This document shows, piece after piece, positions 16,298-25,545 of a stretch of 64,000 nucleotides of DNA. The position numbers and the translations under genes are program-made. The DNA is from Lelliottia nimipressuralis (GTDB lineage: Bacteria > Pseudomonadota > Gammaproteobacteria > Enterobacterales > Enterobacteriaceae): contig NZ_SOMG01000030.1 of the NCBI RefSeq assembly GCF_004402045.1, positions 806,001-870,000 on the forward strand, written 5' to 3'. The notes under the pieces are model-generated. The model was given only the letters and a program-made list of their open reading frames with translations. It was not told where the DNA came from and did not search any database. Numbering within the stretch: position 1 is the stretch's first letter; each line of letters begins with the position of its first letter.

Positions 16298-17983
16298 ATG
16301 TCTCGCAAAGAAGTGTTGTATACGCCCTATAACGGAGCCGTACTGCTGGAGAATCCGTTATTAAATAAAGGACTCGCTTTCATTAAAGAAGAGCGGGATA
16401 ATTTTAATTTGCATGGGCTATTACCGCACAACGTTGAAACGATTGAAGAACAAACCGAACGCGCCTGGGTGCAGTTCTGCCATTTTAAAAGCGATATTTC
16501 CCGTCATGTTTATCTGCGCAATATTCAGGATACCAATGAAACCCTCTTTTATAACCTCCTGCGTTTGCATCTGAAAGAGACGTTACCGATTATCTATACC
16601 CCGACCGTGGGTGAAGCCTGCGAGCATTTCTCCACCATTTATCGCCGCGCTCGCGGGTTATTTATTTCATGGCCTAACCGCCATCGTATTGATGAGATGC
16701 TGCAAAGTTTCTCGCGCAACGACATTCGCGTGATTGTGGTGACGGACGGGGAGCGTATTTTAGGTCTTGGCGATCAGGGTATCGGCGGAATGGGCATTCC
16801 GATTGGTAAGCTGTCGCTGTATACCGCCTGCGGGGGGATCCATCCGGCCTCTACCCTCCCGATCATGCTGGATGTCGGTACCAATAATCAGCAGCACCTG
16901 GACGACCCGATGTACATGGGCTGGCGTCATCCGCGCATCAGCGACGATCAGTACGCTGAGTTTATGGATATGTTTGTCAGCACCGTCAAAGCGCGCTGGC
17001 CAAATGTTCTCCTGCAATTTGAAGACTTTGCCCAGAAAAACGCCACCAGACTGCTCCAGCGCTACCGCGACCAGCTGTGCTGCTTTAATGATGACATCCA
17101 GGGGACGGCAGCCGTCACCGCAGGTACGCTTATTGCCGCGGCCCATGCGGCGGGCACGCGCATTCGCGATCAGCGCGTAGTCTTCCTGGGCAGCGGCTCC
17201 GCCGGCTGCGGAATTGCAGAAAAAATTGTGGCGCTGATGGTGGATGATGGCCTGACCGAGTCCGAAGCCCGCAGCCGGATCTTTATGGTCGACCGCTTCG
17301 GTCTGCTGACCGACGACATGACCAACCTGCTCGATTTCCAGAAAAACCTGCTTACCGCGCGCGACGCCATTAGCCGCTGGCAGGTAGAGGCGAAGAATAT
17401 TTCCCTGCTGGACGTGGTGAAGAATGCGCATCCAACGGTGATGATTGGCGTTTCAGGCCAGCCGGGGCTGTTCAGCGAAGAGATTGTCAAAGAGATGCAT
17501 CGCCACTGCCCGCGCCCGATTATCATGCCGCTCTCGAACCCGACTTCTCGCGCAGAGGCACAGCCGCAGGATCTTATCGCCTGGACCCAGGGCGCCGCGC
17601 TGGTAGCCACCGGCAGCCCGTTTGCTCCGGTATTCTGGGAGAATGCGCAGTATGAGATAGCACAGTGTAACAACGCCTATATTTTCCCGGGGCTGGGATT
17701 AGGGGTTCTGGCCTGTGACGCGCGCCGGGTAACCGAAGAAATGTTAATGGCAGCAAGCCGCAGTCTGGCCGCGCAGTCGCCACTGGTCACCACGGAAAAA
17801 GGTGGATTGCTGCCGCCGGTTGATCGTATTGAAACGGTGTCACGCCAGATAGCCGTCGCCGTCGCACGGGCCGCAATTGCTCAGGGGGTTGCCCCGGCGA
17901 TAGATGATGAGATGTTGATGGCGCGCATTGAGAAGACCTGGTGGCAGGCAACCTATGCGCCTTACCGCCGATCCGCGCTGTAG
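16298..17983 (+). CDS. NAD-dependent malic enzyme (MaeA-type)
   Basis: The enzyme oxidatively decarboxylates malate to pyruvate with NAD+ and a divalent metal. It has 561 residues and runs colinear with E. coli MaeA (565). The catalytic tyrosine lies in [11 protein letters not shown], the lysine in [10 protein letters not shown] and the metal ligands in QFEDFA and [11 protein letters not shown]. The NAD-binding Rossmann motif [10 protein letters not shown] starts near residue 296. Differences along its length and the link to a malate carrier suggest a dedicated malate-catabolism paralogue rather than the housekeeping maeA. The start follows CAGGAGTTAACT. A strong terminator follows. Confidence 0.93.
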   Translation: MSRKEVLYTPYNGAVLLENPLLNKGLAFIKEERDNFNLHGLLPHNVETIEEQTERAWVQFCHFKSDISRHVYLRNIQDTNETLFYNLLRLHLKETLPIIYTPTVGEACEHFSTIYRRARGLFISWPNRHRIDEMLQSFSRNDIRVIVVTDGERILGLGDQGIGGMGIPIGKLSLYTACGGIHPASTLPIMLDVGTNNQQHLDDPMYMGWRHPRISDDQYAEFMDMFVSTVKARWPNVLLQFEDFAQKNATRLLQRYRDQLCCFNDDIQGTAAVTAGTLIAAAHAAGTRIRDQRVVFLGSGSAGCGIAEKIVALMVDDGLTESEARSRIFMVDRFGLLTDDMTNLLDFQKNLLTARDAISRWQVEAKNISLLDVVKNAHPTVMIGVSGQPGLFSEEIVKEMHRHCPRPIIMPLSNPTSRAEAQPQDLIAWTQGAALVATGSPFAPVFWENAQYEIAQCNNAYIFPGLGLGVLACDARRVTEEMLMAASRSLAAQSPLVTTEKGGLLPPVDRIETVSRQIAVAVARAAIAQGVAPAIDDEMLMARIEKTWWQATYAPYRRSAL

Positions 17984-17993
17984 CTTCGGTCAT

Positions 17994-18015
17994 GCCCTCA
18001 CCGCGCGGTGAGGGC
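17994..18015. terminator. Terminator after malic enzyme
   Basis: GCCCTCACC (17994-18002) and GGTGAGGGC (18007-18015) form a perfect 9-bp stem with loop GCGC, followed on the plus strand by a T-rich stretch. It also lies just past the end of the convergent acyltransferase gene. Confidence 0.88.
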
Positions 18016-18027
18016 CTTTGTGCTGTT

Positions 18028-19029
18028 TTAGTGCTGTACGCCCGAGCGGTCAGAAAAATCGTCGACGGACAGAATATCAACCCGCGGTGCCACCTGTTTG
18101 CGACGGGCATAGCGGTCAGGCTGGCCGTCAGGACGCGTTTTAAAGCGGCGGTGCAGCCACATATACTGTTCTGGTGCCATCCGTACCGCTTGCTCAATCG
18201 CCCTGTTCATTTGCGTCGCAACGGATTCTTTATCTCCCCCCTGCAGCGCTTCACCGATATCCTCCAGAATAATCAGTTCGTAACCTGTGCCATCCGCCCT
18301 GCGTCGCGGTACGAAGGGGATAACGGCAGGCCGTGCGCTCTTGACCAGCATATAGCTTCCCGCCGTCGTGGCGGCATCCGGTACCGCAAAAAACGGCACA
18401 AAGACGCTATTGGTTTTGCCATAGTCATGGTCCGGGGCGTACCACAAAATTTCATTCTGCTTCAGCGAGCGGATCATGCCTTTTAAATCATGGCGGTCGA
18501 GCATGGTTTTATTGGAACGCAGGCGCCCGCGCGTCTGCAGCCAGTCCAGCAGCGCATTATTGTTAGGACGATACACCCCAATGCCGGGGTTAAGCATGCC
18601 AAAGATCCGCGCGCCCAGCTCAAGGGTGAGAAAATGCATGCCAACGAGCACCACGCCATTGCCTTTCGCCCGCGCTTTTTCCATGTGCTCATAACCCACT
18701 ACGGTGTAGCATTTCCGCACCCGCCACGCAGGCCAGAACCACGCCATCCCGGTTTCGATCACCCCCATTCCTACCGATTCGAAATTACGCTGCAGCAACG
18801 TCTCGCGCTCGTCCTCACTCATCTTAGGAAAGCACAACTCAAGGTTGCGACGGGCAATCTCGACGCGGCGAGGGAGCAGGCGCATCGCCAGCCGCCCAAG
18901 GCTGTGGCCGATTCGGAACAACAGCGGATAAGGTAGCAGCATAATGAGCCACAGCGCGGCAATGCCGGCCCAACTGAGCCAGTAACGGGGGTGAAGAAAG
19001 GCAAGTGAAAACCGGGGTAATTTTGTCAT
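18028..19029 (-). CDS. LpxL/LpxP-type lipid A acyltransferase paralogue
   Basis: This is a Kdo2-lipid IVA acyltransferase-family protein of 333 residues. The N terminus ([25 protein letters not shown]) has the single membrane anchor near residues 19-36. The catalytic H-x4-E motif is HFLTLE with His132 and Glu137, the same numbering as E. coli LpxL. RPNNN, DHDYG and [16 protein letters not shown] are all conserved. The protein runs about 27 residues beyond the usual end (306 in E. coli LpxL). It adds an acyl chain to lipid A at the inner membrane; which chain and position are unclear. It stands alone between malic enzyme and pptA. Confidence 0.9.
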   Translation of the reverse strand: MTKLPRFSLAFLHPRYWLSWAGIAALWLIMLLPYPLLFRIGHSLGRLAMRLLPRRVEIARRNLELCFPKMSEDERETLLQRNFESVGMGVIETGMAWFWPAWRVRKCYTVVGYEHMEKARAKGNGVVLVGMHFLTLELGARIFGMLNPGIGVYRPNNNALLDWLQTRGRLRSNKTMLDRHDLKGMIRSLKQNEILWYAPDHDYGKTNSVFVPFFAVPDAATTAGSYMLVKSARPAVIPFVPRRRADGTGYELIILEDIGEALQGGDKESVATQMNRAIEQAVRMAPEQYMWLHRRFKTRPDGQPDRYARRKQVAPRVDILSVDDFSDRSGVQH

Positions 19030-19188
19030 CAGAAAATTATCCTTTAACGTGTCTGTCCTTAACTGATTCTGGTGAAGATTTTTCCTAAGGATTTATGAAA
19101 TGTCATGCAGAAACGTGAAGTGTAACGGATAAGACAAAACTCATTTTTATCGATTTTTGCGAAAAACGGGAAGACAAGGCGGGGAAAA

Positions 19189-19214
19189 CCGGGGAGTGCG
19201 GATCCGCTCCCCGG
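19189..19214 (-). terminator. Terminator of pptA
   Basis: CCGGGGAG (19189-19196) pairs with CTCCCCGG (19207-19214) and an inner CGGATCCG palindrome extends the stem with a small bulge. On the minus strand TTTT follows. It lies directly downstream of pptA. Confidence 0.75.
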
Positions 19215-19223
19215 CAAAAGATC

Positions 19224-19454
19224 TTACATTGAATAGCCGGGCTTCTTAATAAGCTCGTCCAGCTTCGGTCCTATTTCGGTATCCCAGACCTGCGCTTTCC
19301 AGTCCTCCTGGTTCACCTGGTTCAACGCCACCGACACGGAACTGTCTTTGCTGTTGAAATGGCGAATAATCACCTCGGCAATATCCGCCGCCAGGGCGGT
19401 TTTTTGTTCGTCGTTCAAATCACGGGGAAAACATTTGATATCTACGTGTGGCAT
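19224..19454 (-). CDS. pptA: Tautomerase PptA
   Basis: This is a 76-residue 4-oxalocrotonate-tautomerase-like enzyme, colinear with E. coli PptA (77 residues). It begins [13 protein letters not shown], giving the catalytic N-terminal proline after Met removal, and ends with the family tail IKKPGYSM. E. coli PptA catalyses phenylpyruvate-type keto-enol tautomerisation in vitro; the natural substrate is not known. It follows yncG on the same strand with a 37-bp gap. In E. coli pptA abuts yddH; here about 12 kb of extra genes separate the two. Confidence 0.93.
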   Translation of the reverse strand: MPHVDIKCFPRDLNDEQKTALAADIAEVIIRHFNSKDSSVSVALNQVNQEDWKAQVWDTEIGPKLDELIKKPGYSM

Positions 19455-19491
19455 ATGCAGGCTTCCAGTTGTGAGTCAGAGCTCCACGTTA

Positions 19492-20109
19492 TCAGATAAT
19501 ATCGTTGGCCTTTAACACCTTGTGCAGTTCCGGCAGCTGGCATACGGTGTCCGCGATGGCCGTCAGTTTCGGCGTATTGGCCGCAAACCAGGCGTGACGG
19601 GGACCCCAGGTGCGCGCCACCGCAATGTACACATCCAACAGCGTCAGCCGTTCTCCCAGCGCAAACGGGGTAGCCTTGAGCCGATCTTCGAACCACAAAT
19701 AGAGAGATTTCCGGTATTCGATGCAGTTTTTCTGCAGCTGCTCCGGCGCATCCGGCACCCAGCGTTCGGGATAGTCTGCGTATGTAAACGTGGGATAGAC
19801 GTTCGCCACAAACCAGATGAGCAAACGTTGAAACTGCTGACGTTCGGCCTGCCCTACGGGCGGGGCGAGATCGGGACATCTGTCGAGCACCATCAGGGCA
19901 ATCGCTGCCGTTTCGGTCATGATGACGCCATTTTCCAGCTCCAGCGTGGGGACCTGGCACAGCGGGTTCAGCTTTTTCAACAGCTCACGCTGCGGACCGG
20001 GCTGGTCAAACCCGTCCACGTTGATAAATTGATAAGGGATATCAGCCAGGGTTAGCATCACTTCACTGATTGCCGAGCCCCAGCCGGGTACGCCATAGAG
20101 TTTAATCAT
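19492..20109 (-). CDS. yncG: Glutathione S-transferase homologue YncG
   Basis: The 205-residue protein is colinear with E. coli YncG. The thioredoxin-like N-terminal domain (MIKLYGVPGWGSAISEVMLTLADIPYQ, with NPLCQVPTLEL and TETAAIALMV) is followed by the helical GST C-terminal domain (FALGERLTLLDVYIAV, near residues 150-165). A serine or tyrosine near residues 12-15 would contact glutathione. No substrate is known. It lies just upstream of pptA and probably forms a short transcription unit with it. Confidence 0.92.
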   Translation of the reverse strand: MIKLYGVPGWGSAISEVMLTLADIPYQFINVDGFDQPGPQRELLKKLNPLCQVPTLELENGVIMTETAAIALMVLDRCPDLAPPVGQAERQQFQRLLIWFVANVYPTFTYADYPERWVPDAPEQLQKNCIEYRKSLYLWFEDRLKATPFALGERLTLLDVYIAVARTWGPRHAWFAANTPKLTAIADTVCQLPELHKVLKANDII

Positions 20110-20156
20110 GTTGCCCCCTGAGGGTAAGGGATGAAAACCCTAAGTGTAGAGCACCA

Positions 20157-21044
20157 TTAGTAGGTTATCCCAGGCGGGTTGACATCCGATTGCGCCACCG
20201 CTTCGCCCTGCTCTCCCCAGCGCGCCAGCACCTTCTGGTAATCTCCCCGCTTAATCGCACCGTTCAGCGCGGCCTGCAGCGCGTACACCAGCTTATTGCC
20301 TTTTTTGGTGGTCGTCGCGACATAGGCTTTTTTCGGCCCTAAACCGACCACGCGGGTTTTGCCGGTGAGCGCCGCTTTATAGGCTGAGACCGACTGCGGC
20401 CCGAAGAACACATCCGCCCTGCCGGACTGAATATAGAGATTGCCCGAGGCATCGTCGAGGAGATAGACCGGCAGCGCAGGCGCCCGCCCTGCCTTTTGGT
20501 TCTCTTCGTTCCAGCCCAGCAGGATACGTTCCTGATTGGTGCCAGAGCCGACAATCACCTTTTTTCCCGCCAGATCTTCCGCGTTTTTAATAGACTGCAC
20601 ATCACTGGTGGATTTCACCGAAAACGCGAGTGAATCAACACGGTAGGTCGCAAAATCGAACTTCTCTTTACGCTGTTCGGTCACCGCAATGTTCACCAGC
20701 GCCACGTCGTAGCGCCCGGAGGCGATCCCCAGCGGCCAGTCTTCCCACGCCGTCGGCACCAGTTTCAGCTTCAGCCCCAGGCTGCCCGCCAGCAGGCGGG
20801 CGATATCCGGGTCGCTGCCAATCCGCGTCCGGTTATCGCTGGCCAGCAGCGCCAGCGGCGGAGAGTTCAGCGCCGAAATGGCGACCGTCAGCGTCCCCGG
20901 TTCAACAAACTTATAGTTCGCGGGGATCTTCGCCACCGCCTGAGGATCGACCGTCACCGGCAGCGGCTGCTCGTTGGCTTTTAAATCAATGCTGGCGTGG
21001 CTGGCGGCTGAGAAGATCAGCCCCGCCAGAAGTCCGTATTTCAT
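20157..21044 (-). CDS. Amino-acid ABC transporter substrate-binding protein (second copy)
   Basis: The 295-residue periplasmic binding protein of family 3 has a signal peptide of about 17 residues (LLAGLIFSAASHA). The body carries the two-lobe pattern FDFATYR, VGSGTNQERILL and GDYQKVLARWGE. It is clearly paralogous to the protein at 23266-24198 in the same operon, sharing SWEDWPLG-like and VGSGTNQE segments. It is the last gene of the eight-gene organosulfur-type operon, 9 bp after the ATPase gene. Two binding proteins for one permease suggest two related substrates, as in the Bacillus TcyJ/TcyK pair. Confidence 0.9.
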   Translation of the reverse strand: MKYGLLAGLIFSAASHASIDLKANEQPLPVTVDPQAVAKIPANYKFVEPGTLTVAISALNSPPLALLASDNRTRIGSDPDIARLLAGSLGLKLKLVPTAWEDWPLGIASGRYDVALVNIAVTEQRKEKFDFATYRVDSLAFSVKSTSDVQSIKNAEDLAGKKVIVGSGTNQERILLGWNEENQKAGRAPALPVYLLDDASGNLYIQSGRADVFFGPQSVSAYKAALTGKTRVVGLGPKKAYVATTTKKGNKLVYALQAALNGAIKRGDYQKVLARWGEQGEAVAQSDVNPPGITY

Positions 21045-21053
21045 CTTCGCTCC

Positions 21054-21827
21054 TTACAGCACTTTCGACAGGAACTGACGCGTTCGCGGGTGTGACGGTC
21101 GGTTTAACACCTCGTCACTGCTGCCCTGTTCCACAATTTTTCCGTCGACCATAAACACCACCTGATCCGCCACTTCCCGGGCAAAGCCGATCTCATGGGT
21201 GACCACCACCAGCGTGGTGCCGGACCGGGCCAGTTTTTTGATCACATCCAGCACTTCCCCCACCAGCTCTGGATCCAATGCCGAGGTAGGTTCATCAAAC
21301 AGCATCACGCGCGGTCGCAGCGCCAGCGCGCGGGCAATGGCAATGCGCTGCTGCTGGCCGCCGGAAAGATGGCGGGACCAGGCGTCTGCTTTATCCCGCA
21401 GCCCAACCACGTCCAGCAGGCTGTACGCCCTTTCCAGCGCCTCTTTTTTGCTGAGCTTTTTATGCGCGATCGGTGCCTCTATCAGGTTTTCCAGCACCGT
21501 GAGGTGCGGAAAGAGGTTGAAGTTCTGGAACACATAGCCCACGTTCACGCGCTGCTTGAGGATCTCCTTCTCTTTCAGCTCGTAGAGCCGGTCGCCCTGA
21601 CGGCGATAGCCAATGTAATCGCCGTCAATCTGGATAAAACCTTCGTCGACGCGCTCCAGGTGGTTAATGGTGCGCAGCAGCGTCGATTTGCCCGAGCCGG
21701 ACGGCCCGAGGATCACCGTCACCGAACCGGGCGGGATCTCAAGCGTGACGTTGTCGAGCGCCTTATGGCGGCCAAAAAATTTACTGACGCCGGTAATCGA
21801 AATGTGTCCTTCAGGAGAGGCTTGCAT
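21054..21827 (-). CDS. Amino-acid ABC transporter ATP-binding protein
   Basis: This is a 257-residue polar-amino-acid ABC ATPase. Walker A is GPSGSGKST at 41-49, the signature LSGGQ at 154-158 and Walker B VMLFDEP at 174-180. I chose the start at 21827, which has AGGAG upstream and overlaps the end of the permease gene by 17 bp; an earlier in-frame ATG at 21935 lies deep in the permease gene. It powers import with the adjacent permease and two binding proteins, and resembles cystine-type TcyN/YxeO. Confidence 0.92.
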   Translation of the reverse strand: MQASPEGHISITGVSKFFGRHKALDNVTLEIPPGSVTVILGPSGSGKSTLLRTINHLERVDEGFIQIDGDYIGYRRQGDRLYELKEKEILKQRVNVGYVFQNFNLFPHLTVLENLIEAPIAHKKLSKKEALERAYSLLDVVGLRDKADAWSRHLSGGQQQRIAIARALALRPRVMLFDEPTSALDPELVGEVLDVIKKLARSGTTLVVVTHEIGFAREVADQVVFMVDGKIVEQGSSDEVLNRPSHPRTRQFLSKVL

Positions 21828-22737
21828 GGACGGGCTCCTGTGCTGGTGCGGTGGTGACGGAACGGCTACGACGTGTAGCGCGGTTCTGATTAACGGCAGA
21901 GCGGCGTTCGCTGCGGGCGAGCGCGCGTTCGACACCGTACTGGATAGCGGACAAGACGGTGGTAATCACCAGGTACCAGGCGGCTCCAACCATCAACAGC
22001 GGGATCACCTCCTGCGTGCGGTTGTAGATCATCTGGATGGTGTAAAACAGCTCCGGCATCGCCAGGACGTAGACCATCGCCGTGCCCTTGGCGAGGCTGA
22101 TGATTTCATTGAACCCCGAAGGCAGAATAGTGCGCAGCGCCTGCGGCAAAATGATGCGCACCGTGCGGCGCCAGGCCGGCAGGCCGAGCGCGGCGGCGGC
22201 CTCATACTGTCCGTGGTCGACCCCGAGGAATCCGCCGCGAATTATCTCGGCGGTATAGGCGCTCTGCACAAGGGTAAGACCCACCACGGCGGTGGAGAAC
22301 TGCCCCAGCACGTTGATGGTTTCAAAACTGCCCCAGGTGATGCTGGTGAACGGCACGCCAAGCGAGAGCGTGTCGTAGAGATAGGAAAAGTTGTACAGGA
22401 TGATCAGCACCACGATCAGCGGCAGCGACCGGAACAGCCAGATGTAAGCCCACGCCAGGCTGCTCAACAGCCAGGACGAAGAGAGTCTCGCCAGGGCCAG
22501 CATGCCGCCAATCACCACGCTCAGCGCGGTACCAATCAGCGTCAGCAGCAGGGTCTGACCGACACCTTCGAGGATCACCGGGTCAAAGAACCAGCGGGCG
22601 AACACCGCCCACTCCCAGCGCGGGTTAAAGGCCACCGACTGGATCACGACCGCCAGGACAAACAGCGCCACCGCGGCGCCGACGGCCCGCAGCGGATATC
22701 GCGCCGGGACCACCTTAATGGTTTCAACGTTGCTCAT
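21811..22737 (-). CDS. Amino-acid ABC transporter permease
   Basis: The 308-residue inner-membrane permease is of the His/Glu/Gln/Arg/opine type. The EAA-loop region QYEAAAALGLPAWRRTVRIILPQALR, which contacts the ATPase, lies near residues 175-200, and about five TM segments are visible. It has a longer than usual C-terminal tail (RRSAVNQNRATRRSRSV) that overlaps the ATPase start. A single permease gene implies a homodimer. It lies between the GNAT and ATPase genes in the operon. Confidence 0.92.
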   Translation of the reverse strand: MSNVETIKVVPARYPLRAVGAAVALFVLAVVIQSVAFNPRWEWAVFARWFFDPVILEGVGQTLLLTLIGTALSVVIGGMLALARLSSSWLLSSLAWAYIWLFRSLPLIVVLIILYNFSYLYDTLSLGVPFTSITWGSFETINVLGQFSTAVVGLTLVQSAYTAEIIRGGFLGVDHGQYEAAAALGLPAWRRTVRIILPQALRTILPSGFNEIISLAKGTAMVYVLAMPELFYTIQMIYNRTQEVIPLLMVGAAWYLVITTVLSAIQYGVERALARSERRSAVNQNRATRRSRSVTTAPAQEPVHASLS

Positions 22738-22746
22738 CGTCGTTCC

Positions 22747-23256
22747 TCATGCGGTTTGACTGAACGCTTCGCGTACCAGCGTTTTGATGAAACGCAGCCG
22801 GCCGTCAAACGGCGGCTGGCTATACTCTTCCGGATCCCGGTTCAGATCGAACTGCGGCTGATAGCCCTGGCTGAGATAGAGCCTTACTGCCTCCGGCTGA
22901 CGAAAACCGGTTGTCAGGTAGATCTGGCTATACCCTGCCAGCACTGCCCTGCGCTCCAGCTCCTGCACCACGCGCCCGGCAAGCCCCTGCTGGCGCAGGG
23001 ATTTGTTGGTCCAGATACGTTTAATCTCTGCGGTTCGCTCGTCAAAGGGCTTGTAGGCGCCGGTAGCGATGATTTCACCATCGCGTTCCAGGACGATAAA
23101 CAGCCCCTGCGGCGCCAGATACCATTCCGTCAGCTCGACTTCCGCGTCCTTAGAGAAGTAGTCCCCGTAACGGGCCGCATATTCACCGAACAGCCCCTCG
23201 ATAATGGGCTGGAGTTCGGCATCTTCCGGCGAAACATCACGAAATTGTTCGCTCAT
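22747..23256 (-). CDS. GNAT N-acetyltransferase of the organosulfur operon
   Basis: This is a GNAT protein of about 169 residues. The acetyl-CoA loop is in IKRIWTNKSLRQQGLAGRVV (Q-x-x-G-x-A type) at about residues 88-107, followed by SQIYLTTGFRQPEAVRLYLSQGY. GGAGG overlaps the end of the upstream binding-protein gene and favours ATG at 23256 over GTG at 23259. By position it corresponds to YtmI or YxeL in Bacillus, which N-acetylate S-substituted cysteines before oxidation. The same role here is inferred from operon content. Confidence 0.85.
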   Translation of the reverse strand: MSEQFRDVSPEDAELQPIIEGLFGEYAARYGDYFSKDAEVELTEWYLAPQGLFIVLERDGEIIATGAYKPFDERTAEIKRIWTNKSLRQQGLAGRVVQELERRAVLAGYSQIYLTTGFRQPEAVRLYLSQGYQPQFDLNRDPEEYSQPPFDGRLRFIKTLVREAFSQTA

Positions 23257-23265
23257 CACGCCTCC

Positions 23266-24198
23266 TTAATCACCCAGGCCAGCCGGGTTCACTTCTGAAT
23301 TCGGGATGCGCTCAACCCCTTCTCCCCAGCGGTTCAGCACTTTGTCGTAATCGCCGCTTTTGATAGCACCGTTCAGCGCGGTTTGTACCGGCTCGACCAG
23401 GCCGCTGCCTTTTTTCAACGTTACCGCAATGTGCGCCGCCTTCGGCCAGCCGCCGTCGACGCTGCCGACCAGCTTGGTTTTACCTGTCAGCGCCGCTTTC
23501 CACGCGCCAATCACGTTCGGGCCAAAGTAGGCGTCCGCGCGCCCGGACTGCAGCGCCAGGGTTTGTGCCGCATCGTCTTTGGTGTAGATCGGGGTAAAGG
23601 GTTTCAGCCCCTTCTTCAGGTTTTCGGCATTCCATGCCAGCAGAATGGCTTCCTGATTGGTGCCGGAACCCACAATAATCCGCAGCCCGGCGATGTCCTC
23701 CGCCTTCTGAAGCGAGGTAATCGGGCTGGTGGATTTCACGTAGAAACCGAGAGAGTCCTTACGGTAGGTGGCAAAATCAAACTTCTGTTTGCGTTCTTTG
23801 GTGACGGTGATATTGCTGATGGCCGCATCGTATTTCCCGGATGCCACGCCCAGCGGCCAGTCTTCCCAGGAGGTTGGCACCACGTTCAGCTCCAGCCCGA
23901 GACTGTCTGCCACCAGTCGGGCGACGTCGACCTCGCTTCCCAACAGCGTTTTGTTGTCATCGGAGAAGACCGTCAGCGGCGGAGAGTTAAGCGCGGCTAC
24001 CGCCACGGTAAATTTCCCCGGCACGGCAAAGCGATAATCTTTCGGCAGCTGTGCGATGGCATCACCGTTTTTGGCGGTGTTGATCGGCGTTTTATTGGCC
24101 TCAATGCTCACGCCGGTGCCGTTAATATTCACATTCTCTGCCCAGACGGCAGGGGTAAAGGCCAGCGCGAGCGCCAGAATAAGCGATGTTTTCTGCAT
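23266..24198 (-). CDS. Amino-acid ABC transporter substrate-binding protein (first copy)
   Basis: The 310-residue periplasmic binding protein of family 3 has a signal peptide of about 20 residues (ILALALAFTPAVWA). Ligand-lobe motifs are VAALNSPP, TSWEDWPLGVASGKYD, FDFATYRKDSLGFYVKS and VGSGTNQEAILLAWN. It is paralogous to the last gene of the operon (20157-21044), but the middle of the second lobe differs, so the ligands may differ. It lies between the large flavin monooxygenase and the GNAT gene, with a gap of about 10 bp to the latter. Confidence 0.9.
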   Translation of the reverse strand: MQKTSLILALALAFTPAVWAENVNINGTGVSIEANKTPINTAKNGDAIAQLPKDYRFAVPGKFTVAVAALNSPPLTVFSDDNKTLLGSEVDVARLVADSLGLELNVVPTSWEDWPLGVASGKYDAAISNITVTKERKQKFDFATYRKDSLGFYVKSTSPITSLQKAEDIAGLRIIVGSGTNQEAILLAWNAENLKKGLKPFTPIYTKDDAAQTLALQSGRADAYFGPNVIGAWKAALTGKTKLVGSVDGGWPKAAHIAVTLKKGSGLVEPVQTALNGAIKSGDYDKVLNRWGEGVERIPNSEVNPAGLGD

Positions 24199-24212
24199 AG
24201 CGGTGTTCTCTT

Positions 24213-25529
24213 TTATTGTTGTGTGAAGGCGTTTTTCGGCTCGTCCAGGCCTAAGCTTTCGCGCAGCGTGGTGCCGGGGTATTCGGTGCGGAACAGGCCG
24301 CGAGCCTGTAACACGGGCACCACCTGGTCAACAAAGCGCGGGAAGGTGTCCGGCGTACCGCCCTGAATGATGAAGCCGTCTGCGGCATAGCCTTCGAACC
24401 AGGCCTGCAGACCATCTGCCACCTCTTCCGGCGTACCGGAAAAACGCGGGCGCGGCGACGCGGCTTCCAGCGCCACCTGACGCAGGGTTAAGTTGCGCTC
24501 GCGGGCGTTACGCTTGATTTCATCGGTGGTGCTGCGGAAGCTGTTTTTACCTAAGTCGCCGATATCCGGGAACGGTTCGTCGAGCGGATACTGGCTGAAA
24601 TCATGATGTTCAAAATAACGCCCGAGGTAATTGAGGGCATCGTTAATCGACACCAGCGCCGCCGTGGTTTGATACTGGTTTTCCACGTCGTCGGCGTCTT
24701 TACCCACAATCACGCTGACGCCCTGGAAAATATGTAAATCAGAGGCACGGCGGCCGTGCGTTTCCAGCTGCTGCTTCACGTCGCGATAAAAGGCTTTTGC
24801 TTCCTCAACGGTTTCGTGATGGGTAAAAATGGCGTCGGCATGTTTCGCCGCCAGCTTTTTCCCGTCATCCGACGCGCCGGCCTGGAATACAATCGGACGC
24901 CCCTGTGGAGTACGGCCAATATTCAGCGGCCCGGCGACCTGGAAGAAATCACCGCGGTGATCCAGCGCGTGCAGTTTGGCCGGGTCAAAAAACTGACCGC
25001 TCTCTTTGTTGCGCACAAAGGCATCGCCTTCCCAGGAATCCCACAGCCCTTTCACCACGTCGAGATACTCATCGGCGATCCGGTAGCGCAGCGCGTGTTC
25101 AGGGTGTTTCTCGCGGGAAAAATTCTTCGCCGAACCTTCCAGCGGTGAGGTCACCACGTTCCAGCCCGCGCGGCCATTGCTCAGATGGTCGAGGCTGGCA
25201 AACTGTCGCGCCGTGGTAAAGGGCTCGCTGTAGGAGGTGGATAAAGTTCCCACCAGCCCCAGGCGCGAGGTAATGCTGGCGAGAGCGGATAATACCGTCA
25301 GCGGTTCAAACCGGTTTAAAAAATGCGGGATCGACTTTTCGTTAATATAAAGACCGTCGGCAACGAATAAGAAATCGAGTTTGCCCTCTTCCGCCTTTAA
25401 CGCCGTCGCTTTGACGAAATCAAAATTGATGCTGGCATCGGCGACGGCCGCAGGGTGACGCCAGGCGGACATATTCCCGGATGCACCATGCAAAATGGTC
25501 CCGAGCCGCAGTTGACGATGTGCAGACAT
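24213..25529 (-). CDS. Flavin-dependent monooxygenase, NtaA/SnaA/YxeK type
   Basis: The 438-residue class of bacterial-luciferase-like (LLM) monooxygenase uses FMNH2 from a separate reductase. It begins [21 protein letters not shown], and [40 protein letters not shown] and [20 protein letters not shown] match the NtaA/SnaA/DszA group. The start at 25529 follows AGAGGTGAAT; an earlier frame runs into the amidohydrolase gene and is unlikely. By neighbours it resembles YxeK or YtnJ, which oxidise N-acetyl S-substituted cysteines. The substrate here is inferred. Confidence 0.9.
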   Translation of the reverse strand: MSAHRQLRLGTILHGASGNMSAWRHPAAVADASINFDFVKATALKAEEGKLDFLFVADGLYINEKSIPHFLNRFEPLTVLSALASITSRLGLVGTLSTSYSEPFTTARQFASLDHLSNGRAGWNVVTSPLEGSAKNFSREKHPEHALRYRIADEYLDVVKGLWDSWEGDAFVRNKESGQFFDPAKLHALDHRGDFFQVAGPLNIGRTPQGRPIVFQAGASDDGKKLAAKHADAIFTHHETVEEAKAFYRDVKQQLETHGRRASDLHIFQGVSVIVGKDADDVENQYQTTAALVSINDALNYLGRYFEHHDFSQYPLDEPFPDIGDLGKNSFRSTTDEIKRNARERNLTLRQVALEAASPRPRFSGTPEEVADGLQAWFEGYAADGFIIQGGTPDTFPRFVDQVVPVLQARGLFRTEYPGTTLRESLGLDEPKNAFTQQ

Positions 25530-25545
25530 ATTCACCTCTTCTGAA

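Noticed and set aside
21667..23298. Long open frame (543 codons) on the plus strand opposite the ABC transporter operon
   Set aside because: It lies antisense to three well-supported genes, has no recognisable domain, and its composition (many His, Gln, Arg) is typical of a reverse-strand shadow of GC-rich genes.
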